Part shown: positions 35,836-44,786 of the stretch, in pieces
Numbering within the stretch: position 1 is the stretch's first letter
How the letters are laid out: every line of letters begins with the position of its first letter
From: Spirometra erinaceieuropaei
Lineage: Eukaryota; Platyhelminthes; Cestoda; Diphyllobothriidea; Diphyllobothriidae
Assembly (NCBI GenBank): GCA_902702965.1
Contig: CACRXP010000037.1
Location: forward strand, 68,724 to 132,723
Direction: 5' to 3'
DNA: 64,000 bases
Program-made: the position numbers and the translations under genes
The notes under the pieces: model-generated
The model's input: the letters and a program-made list of their open reading frames with translations, nothing else
What the model was told of the DNA's origin: nothing
The model's database searches: none

Positions 35836-37044
35836 TTTTTGATGTTCTTGCCTAGTCCTGCAGGCGTCTTCCATTTCGTGAAATCCCCAGACTGGGGACT
35901 AATAAGCTGTTTTTTCCTATCGTTTCCGAAAGCATGCTAAAATAGGGGACAAAGGAAACCAGAAAGCCATTGGCCTGAACATCCACTCCGTGCCTAACGG
36001 GTAAAAGAGATTGTAAAGAACAAATAGGCTAGATCTTTGCATGGTGAGGGTAGGAGCAGCCTTGTAATTTTAACTGGAGACCAATTGCCAACTACCATAT
36101 CAGGTAGTGGACTATCAGGGGATGCAATTTGCTGATGGGAGACGCAGCATGTTTGACGAGAAAGAACTAAGTAGAACCGAATGAAATTTAGTAATCACAG
36201 TCAATGTTAGAATTTCCTCGTGGTGACACTCGTCTGTATGCAAATGTGCAGGACTAGTGCTCTTTAGGAGTGCAAATGATTTCCCCTTTCTCCTGCAAAA
36301 CCAAAGTTGACAGTCTCCTTGGCTAATTTGCTGCCAGCCAGCATGGTGTCAGTTTGCTTGCGGCAGTATCCAATTTCAGGTCTCAACCGTGCTGGCATCA
36401 GAGTCAAAAATTAGCTTTTATAAGTAGATGTACTTTTTGAAAACGTTTTTGAAGACATTTCTTATGCTCATGCTAAGATGCTATGCATGTACACGCTTTA
36501 CGCTTCAAAGCGAACAGATAAAGTAATTGAAAAACATGTAAGTGATGATTTCTGAAAGGCCATCGTGCCGAAGCTTTTAGCCCTCATTCTACCACCGTCT
36601 GATAAAGGGTTTTATGTCTTTTTGTGTTTCAGATGCCCGATCACGGGTTTGCTCCCAAAATCTTCAAGCGGGCTTTACTGTATAGTACGGACACGCATAG
36701 ATGACATTTTCAAATTTAAAAGGAGCTATCGATAAATTACACAGGAAAAAACGACTTATATAAGAATTAGTCTTTGTAATTGTGGACTTCACCACAAAAT
36801 CAATTACCAATCATGCCATTTTTAAAAAAATCCGATAATGACATGCTCTCTACAGCCTCAAATACACCTATTGCCAGGTCCCAGCTTGTAAAATTGTGTC
36901 CACCAAAACAAAATTAGGCTTGCGTCCTTTTTAATTCTGTTCATTAGGAGTGCTTAATGCGAGGCTTTATCCGATCCTGTGCAAGCATACTAGCCAGTCA
37001 ATTTTTGAAAAGATGTGTATTTCAGCATAATGCGACGTTGATGT
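35836..37044 (+). repeat. 1.2-kb duplicated segment, copy 2 (right of gap)
   Basis: Same orientation as 34061-35271, offset 1775 bases at the left end. It starts within three bases of the gap and continues past the duplication into unique sequence at 37045. Confidence 0.85.
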
Positions 37045-37391
37045 TTAGTAAAACGTGCGCCATTGACGCTGCGGTTGTCATGCAAATCTAGTAAAACAGT
37101 CACATTGTTAGTGAAAGGACACTTACTTAACTACTGGTGGGGTTAAAAAACGTCTAAAGTAGCAGTGTTTGTTCAAAGCAGAGAAGTCTTAAGTTCTCCA
37201 CATTAGTTCATCAAAATGAAAAGTTTACATTATGAAACGCGACATTTTCTAACTTCAAGCGTGCAAAATTCTAACAAGTGTTTAATGTCACTGGATTAAT
37301 GGATTTGTGCAGAAACGTTCAGCACACCGTAGGGCACTCTGACGCATTTGCCGGATTTAAAATGGTTCCATGGTAGGTGTGCAGAAGAAAA
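37045..37391. other. No feature recognised
   Basis: AT-rich, no frame of note. Confidence 0.5.
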
Positions 37392-37453
37392 GCACCAATA
37401 ACGAAGAGGAAGAATAGAACAGCCATTTCTGTCTTATTAGCTGCCGTCAGCAT
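37392..37453 (-). repeat. SINE-A fragment
   Basis: Contains ACAGCCATTTCTGTCTTATT followed by a GCCGTCAGC block, a diverged match to the SINE-A body in minus orientation. Confidence 0.45.
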
Positions 37454-37681
37454 ATATTTCTGGTTGTTATGCGACTGCCTGCAAGGTTGTAGATTAAGTT
37501 TTAAGACAGGACGTGATTAACACGCCCTGTATTTCAATTGGTGAACGCAGATACAGCAATTTATACATAACTAGCTTGAACAATGTCCCAAAAAATTGAA
37601 GACCTGGTCACTTTGGCTTATTCATTCATATATATTAGGGACGTGGTAAAACAACTCTAGGTATACGTATGTATAAAAGTA

Positions 37682-37852
37682 CGGGACGTTCACCGATCGT
37701 TCTTATGGAACTCACTCGTTCCGTTATGCCTTATGTACTCTCTCTCTCTCGAGCACAACCAGCAGCTGCACAGCGGCGCATGATATAGGCAGAATGATAT
37801 AACCGACAAAGACAAGGGAGACTGGAATGGCCATTTATGGCTTGTTATTATA
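37682..37852 (-). mobile_element. SINE-A copy 5, head-truncated, abutting a Penelope fragment
   Basis: Minus-orientation SINE-A: tail block near TTCACCGATCGTTC, the TCTCTCTCTCTCGAG block, the GGCGCATGATATAGGCAGAAT block, and AAAGACAAGGGAGACTGG then AATGGCCATTTATGG at the right. It stops at about 37852, where Penelope reverse-transcriptase coding sequence starts with no spacer. The tRNA head is missing, so the Penelope piece replaced or cut it. Confidence 0.7.
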
Positions 37853-39069
37853 ACGTGGTTATAGAACTGCTCCAACTGTGCCTTAAGAACTATTGTAAGT
37901 TCGACAGTAAGTACTACCAACAGGGGAAGGGAAGTCCAATGGGCTCCCCAATATCCGGTCTACTGGCCGAACTAGTGTTACAGCGACTAGAACATGAAGT
38001 TTTTTTAAACTCTCAACCCCAAAATGTGGCTCCGGTATGAAGACGACACCTTTGTCGTAATAAAGAACCGCGAGGTCGTAAGGCTACATCAGAGGCTGAA
38101 TGAAGTCTTTCTGGCCATACAATTTACCCGCGAAGAGGCAGTAGGAGACAGTCTGTTGTTTCTGGACGTAAAAATACAAAGGCTGGACGACGGTAACCTC
38201 GCAACCAGCGTCCATAGAAAAGGGTCTGATTCTGAGATCGTCCTCAATTTTGGAAGCAATCACCCTGCGGCTCACAAAAGAAGCTGCGTCCGAACCCTCT
38301 TCCAGCGGGCCTACCGGTATTGCAGCAATGACGATCTGCTGAAGAAAGAACTAGGCTTTCTATATCGGCTATTTCGATCTAACGGATACCCAGTCAGTTT
38401 CGTGAAGAACTGCCTCAGACGTCAGGCACAACCTCGAGATCCCTCCTCAGATGGAGAAACCGTGACGCGGAAATTCTTCTCCCTGCCCTATATGCAGGGG
38501 ACCTCAGAAATGATCGCCCGTCAGTTAAGTCAGTTCGGTATTCGCGTTTCCCACAAGCCTGCATTCTCGCTGCGCACAGTCTTAACTCGAGTAAAGGATT
38601 CTAGCCCCAAAGAGGAACAGACTAACGTCATCTATCGCATCCCGTGTGCCAATAGTCCCTGCGTATATGTTGGTCATACAGGGCGACGCCTGGGAACTCG
38701 TATTAATGAACACAAACTAGCTGTCCGTCGCCGTGATACACTGTCCCTCGTCTTTGCGCACGTTTTGCACACCGTTTTAATTGGGATAACACCGGAGTCA
38801 TCGCCACGGCCAACACAAAACGGGCGAGAGAATTCCTAGAGGCATGGCACTCTAACGCGGACAGCATCAACCGCCACGTCGACCTAGACGCCCATTATGA
38901 GGGCCTAAGATCACGCCTCACTAAGCCGAGCCCCACGCCGCATCAGCAGCCGCTAATCCAGACGCCCGCAGTTCTGCCAACCTACCATTCTCCCTCCCCT
39001 CCAACACGGGGAGTCGTAACGGTTCCCCCCTCCCCCCTTCCTACCCTCCCGACTCAGAACCCAGCATGA
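37853..39069 (+). pseudogene. Penelope-like element: 5'-truncated reverse transcriptase plus GIY-YIG endonuclease, with frameshifts
   Basis: Three frames together give the C-terminal part of a Penelope polyprotein. The segment to about 38025 carries the reverse-transcriptase block QGKGSPMGSPISGLLAEL. From about 38024 the next frame has RYEDDTFVV, the catalytic motif, usually YVDD in this family (here V to E), then a LLFLDVKI block. The GIY-YIG domain starts near 38629 with NVIYRIPC, CVYVGHTGRRLGTRINEH. At about 38770-38780 the frame shifts again and runs on through the family-typical FLEAWHS and INRHVDLD blocks to TGA at 39067-39069. The RT fingers and motif A (the first catalytic aspartate) are missing because of 5' truncation against a SINE. 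With at least two frameshifts it is not functional. An intact element would copy its RNA into chromosomal nicks made by the endonuclease. Confidence 0.9.
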
Positions 39070-40754
39070 CTCCCTACCTGCATCCCTCCTCACACGTTAC
39101 TGGTTCGTCCGTCAATGTTTGTCCTGTCTCGTCTATTAGTCTAGTGTGACTGTCTCACTCTCTCTTTTCTCTTTATTTCGTCTGACGACGCGTTGGTGTC
39201 ACCAATTCGAAAATTCACGAGTACAACTCGATTTTTTCCGAAGAACCTCTTCCTTTTTCATTATATCGTCTCGGAATGCCTACCACTTCTACTCTACGAC
39301 ATATATGTTTATATGTACGTGGAGGAAATGCAAGTTTTGCGTAAAAATAAAAGGACACCAACTGTATGGTTCAGCAACGCATCCGCTTCTGAAGGTGCGA
39401 TCTACTGTCGTCAGCTGTCTGCATCACATACAGACAAACATTGCGTGCAAATTGTCTGGTCTGACCATTCCGTCAGAACGTACAGTAAACAGGATTGCCC
39501 TAATAGTTACTTCAGCTTAGGTGTAAAATTGTCACTTTCTTGACAGAAAGCCTCAGTATTTGGACCACGTCCAACTTATTCTCTGTTCTAGCCAACACAA
39601 TTACCCTACGAATGGAAAACCTTAAGCAAAGCTCCCTTCCTCTACCAGGAATCAACGGAATTATACACTGTAGCTGCGTCAATTATAACAAAGTTCACCC
39701 GTCAGAACGCGACCGTCCGATTCGCGGTTGACAGTGCGCCGCGACGGTTCAAAGCGAAGATCATTGTTTATTATGAGGAACTCTAGCGCTGGATCGACAC
39801 CACTCCCAACCTTTATCCAATGTCCTGGTTGACTGCCCTAATAAAAAAGGACTGGGGAAGAAATTGGACTCCGTACTTGACGTGTTGCAAAGGCGTAAAA
39901 TTTCGAGTGGCACACAATAATTTTCACCACACAGAAGAGATGCAGAGGTGCACTGAAATTAAATTTAAGAAAGATAGATCGCAGTACGACCCCCATTTTG
40001 TAAGATGACCAAATGTAATCGTCAGATGAAAACTTTACAAGCCACGACTCCTGGCTTGTCGTAATAGTTTCAGGCGTGAAAAATTTGTTGTAGTGTGGGA
40101 TGCGTTGAGCTTTCTTAAAGAAGGGTACCTCAACGTTGACGTCCTTCTTTCCTTGCATATGCATCGTCGGGCTGTACAAACTTTCCTGCCAAATGCTGAT
40201 GAGACTGGGCACAGCAACTGACTTGACGTGAAACGTTCGTTCTCTCTCTTGCACATACGCGCCACTAGATATGGGCCAAGTGAGACTTGATACAGCCTAG
40301 CGCACGACATGAGTAGATTTGGCGGCCGGTTTGGTCGAGCTTAACAGTGACGCAATGTTTTACCTTGGCTACCTCAGTTTCAATGTGACACACAAATAGT
40401 CCGAAGACCTTCTGATGTTCAACATTTCCAAAAACACACCTGCGGGTCACATAGTTGATATACAACTAATCTAATTCATCTTCTGCTCTTTTTTGCCGTA
40501 CGCATACGCGAAAATTTGCATGTGTCTTCTGCAAGCGCAGGAAACAAAAAATATTCGTGACGCCTAAGCAGCATGTAATTTGGTCTGCTAGTTGACCGCG
40601 TGTGGGCAGAAATTTGTTGATAAAAATCAACTGGTTGGCGTGGGACCTTGTTCATTTATTTTGTTTGTAACTCTGCTTCGGTTTATAATTCTGATGAAAT
40701 TTTAAAAGGGAGCTTATTGCCGATACAAACGAAGATGCGGGTTCCAGGAAATAG
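39070..40754. other. Probable Penelope 3' region, then unassigned sequence
   Basis: The first few hundred bases after the Penelope stop should be its 3' untranslated part; a decayed hammerhead-like motif lies at 39178-39222. Further right, open frames on the plus strand (39146-39520, 39193-39543) and minus strand (39838-40254, 138 codons) have no recognised domain. The minus-strand one lies downstream of the protocadherin exon on the same strand, but I see nothing that links it to that gene. Confidence 0.4.
39178..39222 (+). ncRNA. Decayed hammerhead-like motif in the Penelope 3' region (weak)
   Basis: CTGACGA at 39182-39188 fits the C3-A9 core; a perfect TTGGTG/CACCAA hairpin follows at 39193-39205 and GAAA at 39209-39212. 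The bases next to the hairpin do not pair well and no GUC follows. The position, about 110 bases after the Penelope stop, is where such ribozymes occur, so it may be a decayed one. Confidence 0.3.
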
Positions 40755-40792
40755 TTGATAAGAAGAAGCGATCGCTGGAACAAGAGCTCGAT

Positions 40793-40838
40793 TCGCCTGA
40801 CGTTTCGGATTCTCACTTGAACCCATCATCAGAGACAG
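40793..40838 (-). ncRNA. Minimal hammerhead ribozyme motif, Penelope type, intact core
   Basis: On the minus strand: CUGAUGA, a stem II of GGGUUC with GAAUCC around an AAGUGA loop, GAAAC, then GUC. Stem I pairs CUGUCU with AGGCGA over five positions, counting G-U pairs. Helix III is again only ACGU, self-complementary. The strand is the same as that of the protocadherin gene, so the gene's pre-mRNA would contain this motif if the intron reaches here. Confidence 0.65.
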
Positions 40839-40867
40839 CGGCAGAAACGAGTGACTGTTTCTGCCAC

Positions 40868-40910
40868 TGTCTCTGAAGATGGGTTTAATTGAGAATCCGT
40901 AACGTCGGTC
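40868..40910 (+). ncRNA. Hammerhead motif, core mutated
   Basis: The mirror copy of the motif at 40793-40838. CUGAAGA is acceptable (N7 = A), but GAAA has become GTAA, which should abolish activity, and stem I pairing is lost. A relic. Confidence 0.6.
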
Positions 40911-40950
40911 TAATAAAACCCTTGTTCCAGCGATCGCTTCTTCTTATCAA

Positions 40951-41120
40951 TGGATCTTATCTCTACACTTTCGACTGAAAAACAGGCCTCTTTCGATTGA
41001 ACAAAGGCATATCGTCGGTATGATGAGTATGCAGACAAAACCGATGCGTCTTTCAGAAGGAACAATAAAACCCGTTGTAATAGTGGATAAATTCACTAAT
41101 AAAAACAGGTAGCATCTCAC
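40951..41120 (-). other. Intron read-through after the protocadherin exon
   Basis: The reading frame stays open past the exon to a stop at 40947-40949, adding 57 residues. It follows a strong donor (CAG then GTGAGA on the minus strand, GT at 41120-41119), and the added stretch is hydrophobic and unlike a cadherin tail. It is best read as intron. Confidence 0.65.
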
Positions 41121-44100
41121 CTGAACCCGACTGTTGGCTGTCGAGCTGTCTTTCGGGTGTCCAGAACAACCGGTGGGTTTACAAAATCTGAACTGAAACA
41201 TGTCGCTCCTGTCTGCGGTCGCCCTTGCATCCACGTGACAGAAGGTAGGCTCCACGTTCTCATCTCTTGCCTGCATCACATTCACTGACGCGCAATTGTT
41301 AACCGCGGGGCTGTGGATCGAGTTGGACATTTCAAGGGGAGGAGCGCCCAGGCCACTGAAATGCGCCGGGGAAGCCAACCAGTGATGTGTGAGGTAGAAC
41401 TGCCCACGGGCCCAACCATCGACATCTGCATGTCCGTTAGGGTGGGTGCCACCGTTAAACTCCGGTACGGCAAACACCTTAGGTAAACCACTTCCAACCC
41501 CGCTGTCCTTGTCGTCGAATTCGGAACGTGTGTTGAAGTTTCCATTCCTTGTCATGATGGTGCCACTTTCGTTTGCACATGACCGTCTGCGTAAAAAGCA
41601 GATGACCATCAAAAGAACAAGTGAACAAACAGTAAGGATGCTCATCACCAACAGCAGTATGGATTTGCTGTTACCGCTGCTACCGACTCTGAAGAGGTCA
41701 CCCAATAGGCTTGCCAGGTGAGATGAACTCCGACCTTTGAGATGCAAAAACATGATAACATCCGAATGAAGAGGTGGATTGCCGTTGTCTGAAAGTCTCA
41801 AAAACAACTCCTGCAGTCCATGCTTTATCGGAGCATTTGGAAGCAAACCCAGCGTCCAGGCTTGTTGGTCAATGTAGACAGATTGTGTTGAATTCAACTG
41901 CTTTGGTGCGCCATTTATAGTTAACTTTCCATCTTCTGCAAAAGAAAAGCTCTCATCATAATAATTACTCAACAGTAGGTGGAATGAAAGATTTGCGTTT
42001 GGTTTGGAGTCCGCATCTGTTGCAAAAAGCCTCATTAGTGGGTTTCGGAGCGTTGGTGGTTCAGAGACATTCACAAAGGCTAAATAGTCCATCCGGTTTC
42101 TGTCCAATACGGTCTTTCCAACGTATACTATGGATGAGATTGAGTGAATGGACACGGCATCGTAGAGTTTTTGGGGCGCCTTCCACACGGGTTTATTATC
42201 ATTTTCATCAAGTACGTCAATAATTACTGTCTCAGTCACCTTCCGTGGCAATGGTCGGCCTGTATCCGAAACCTCTACACGTAAATGATACTGAGCGAAT
42301 ACCTCACGGTCCAGGCTAATTCTGGCGTATATCTTGCCAGACAAGGGATTTATTTCAAAGGTTCCATTGGAGACTCCACCTGCAGCGGACATGACAGAAA
42401 CCAGCTTAAATTTTACTGTGCCGTTCTCCCCAGCATCTGGGTCGGAAGCCATCAGCTGACCAATCATGTCAGAGTAGGCGGGACGATTCTCAAAAACTTG
42501 GAAATTCCGTCGACCTTCCAGACGAGGGGAATTGTCATTAACATCTGTTATTCGGACTGTGACATTGGCCGTATTAGCTCTTGAACCCTCCTCATCGCCA
42601 CCGCGACCAATAGTGCTTTCCATGTCATCTTCATCATGCACCCGGACAGCAAAACGTATTTCGCTTGTCTGTTCCCTGTCAAGATGCTCGATAGTGTGTA
42701 TTCGACCGGTGAATTCATCCACGCGAAAGTACTTTTGGGCCTCCTCTGATAAGACGAAGTGCATAATAGCAGTGCTGTCCTTGTCCACTGCCCGCACGGC
42801 GATTACGAAGGTCCCCGGTTGAACATCCTCTGATATCTCAGCAAAGTAACTGGTTGCATCCTCGGGAAAGTATGCATGATACTCATTTACGTCTTGAATG
42901 TTCACCTGGATACCCTGTCTAGTTACTAATGGGGGAGTACCAGCATCCGAGCACTCAATATCAGCAGTCAAACTGGGATTTTGTGTCTGCTCATGATCGA
43001 AACGAATATTTGATTGAAGGCTGTAGATCTTTCGTTCCCGGGCGGAATTCGAGTGGGTGAGGATGAAGAATGTGTTATTAGAGATAAGGTTGCATGTCAC
43101 TTCGCCGTTTACTCCAACATCATCATCTCCCGTTCTAATTATACCAATCTGAGTACCGACTGGTTGGTTTTCCTCTAACCAAAGCTGAACACGATTTGAC
43201 AGTTCCAATGAGGAAACAAGGCTTCCTCCGTTTGGAGTAATCATAGGGGTGATTATGAGCGAGGGAGCATGGTTATTCACATCCTCTACATCGATTTGCA
43301 GCAGCGTATTACCAACTTTGGGAATGGGTCCACCGTCTTGGGCGATGATTGGAATGCGCACTCTAGAAGCAAATTTGGCCTGCAGCGGAATTCGAACTCG
43401 TACCTCTCCAGTCCACTCGTCCAGTTCGAAGTAGTTTGACTGACTCTGGTCATAAATTTGCCCAATTTGGTACCGAATTTTGCCAAAGTTTCCAGAGTCT
43501 AGGTCTGTCGCGTGCACTGTAGTTACAACAGAACCAACGGTCATGTTTTCTGAAATCTTTACCTCATAAAGCGCTCGTTCAAACACTGGCTTATTATCAT
43601 TCACATCGGTAACAAAGATGGTAAGCAGTTGGGTGGCACAGAGTGGCGATGGCTTGCCGCCATCACATGCGGTGAGAACACCACTGTAGGACGTTTTCTT
43701 CTCATGGTCCAGTTTCTTTAAGACAACAAGATTCAGTTCGTAAGGTGGCTGGTAGTTCACAGAGAAGGTGGACTTGTCAAAATCCCTCCCCGTCAAAGCG
43801 TATGTTTGCACGCCATTCGTTCCACAATCCTCATCAGTGGCCCCTATCAGGGGCACATGGTAACCAATATTAACGCCCTCACTAATGTATAAAACGTAAG
43901 GGGACTTTGAAGTGCCAAGAATCATGGAGTTTGGCAGCACCTGTTGAAATTTGGGAGCATGGTCGTTTATGTCCTTCACAATCACAATGATATTTACCCA
44001 GTGTTCTGGCGGAAGGTAGGCACTGAGTTCTATCCTGCAGGTCATGTCTTCTGGCTGACCAAGACCGTCGAATTGATCCAAATTTGAAGATTCCACTGCG

Positions 44101-44420
44101 AATGGGACGTTGTTTTTTTGCGGACATATAGTCTCGCGGTCAATACGTTGAGCTACAAATAACTTCCCAGTGTGTTTTTCTACACGAAAAAGACCGACAG
44201 TACGATCCTCATAAAGTTGTATGTCGAAATCTTCCTTTGGTAGGACGCCCTCGAGTCCAGAGTCGAGGAGAATGTTACCAACGAATGTGCCAATTTCCGA
44301 CTCCTCAGGGAGAACGTAAGTAAAATCTCTCTTTTGAGCAGCGCAAAATGATGTAGACAGAAGTTGAAGGAGGATAAATAAACGGAACACAAGACGACTG
44401 GAATTTGGCTTAAGTGACAT
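41121..44420 (-). CDS. Protocadherin, large coding exon (3' end of gene not included)
   Basis: A calcium-dependent cell-adhesion receptor of the plasma membrane. The 1100 codons begin with a signal peptide (hydrophobic core at residues 11-25, likely cleavage near 27). Seven cadherin repeats follow, at about 32-157, 174-279, 284-386, 411-517, 524-632, 638-746 and 751-893. Calcium-binding motifs are visible: DINDHAP (150), DVNDNKP (272), DVNNHAP (380), DVNEYHA (510), DVNDNSP (626), DENDNKP (738), plus LDHE/LDRE at 237, 580 and 703. Repeat 3 lacks LDRE and repeat 7 lacks the closing motif. A membrane span (919-942) is followed by RRR and a cytoplasmic tail of about 157 residues, with no catenin-binding region seen. 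Seven repeats in one big exon fit delta-type protocadherins. The exon ends in phase 0 at a consensus donor, so further tail exons are expected. Confidence 0.93.
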
Positions 44421-44453
44421 AAGTGCGGGGTCGAATTCTGCTGCTAGCCACGA
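44421..44453 (-). other. Start of the protocadherin exon upstream of the ATG, with splice acceptor
   Basis: On the minus strand a T-rich stretch (GGTATTTTTTTCAAATCAG) ends in CAG at 44456-44454, a good 3' splice site. The 33 bases between it and the ATG at 44420 have no stop and are in frame. They may be 5' leader or coding. Confidence 0.45.
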
Positions 44454-44645
44454 CTGATTTGAAAAAAATACCTTAAAACGGACTTTTTATGTCAGTTATA
44501 ATAACCCAAATGCCATCTGCCTGCTCATTCAACGCTTATGCCGCAGACGTTCACATGATTGGTTGAAAGTGGCTCAATTTAGTTTTGACTTGTTGCCGGT
44601 GTTTCCTGACCAATTACTGCAGCCGACTGCTGCGCGTTGACTTAC

Positions 44646-44786
44646 GGATTCATTGGGATCCTTCGCGGCCAGTGAACAGTATTCGTAGATGTTTTGAATG
44701 GCAAGACTGAAGTGTGAAGTACTCGACCGCTGTAAACTGGCCATTAATAACTGGTTCTCTGGTCCTCGAGAACAGGAAATGACCAA
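44646..44786 (-). CDS. Possible upstream exon of the protocadherin gene (hypothetical)
   Basis: A minus-strand frame of 47 codons starting at ATG 44786 ends with AATGAATCC then the consensus donor GTAAGT (GT at 44645-44644). Together with the acceptor at 44456-44454 it would define a 192-base intron. The phases match (0 and 0) and the 33 bases before the known ATG are open, so the two exons could form one frame. Against it: the joined protein would put 58 residues before a good signal peptide, and the peptide has no domain. It could equally be a 5' untranslated exon, or chance. Confidence 0.3.

Larger units (their letters stand above)
40755..40950. repeat. Symmetric hairpin of two head-to-head hammerhead repeats (94 + 8 + 94 bp)
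   Basis: Arm 40755-40848 is the reverse complement of 40857-40950, with about ten mismatches and small differences, around an 8-base centre. Both arms have the outer block GATAAGAAGAAGCGATCGCT and the inner block GCAGAAAC. Each arm contains one hammerhead motif. It lies less than 170 bases downstream of the protocadherin splice donor, so it is probably inside that gene's intron. Confidence 0.85.

Noticed and set aside
35184..35874. Long open frames on both strands
   Set aside because: They consist almost entirely of N from the assembly gap.
40190..40235. CTGATGA followed by GAAACG, possible hammerhead
   Set aside because: The sequence between cannot form a stem II next to the core, and there is no GUC.
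39838..40254. 138-codon minus-strand open frame downstream of protocadherin
   Set aside because: Same strand as the gene, but no domain, no clear acceptor and no tail-like motifs; not strong enough to call an exon.
41282..44392. Many open frames on both strands within the protocadherin exon
   Set aside because: Shadows of the long coding frame.
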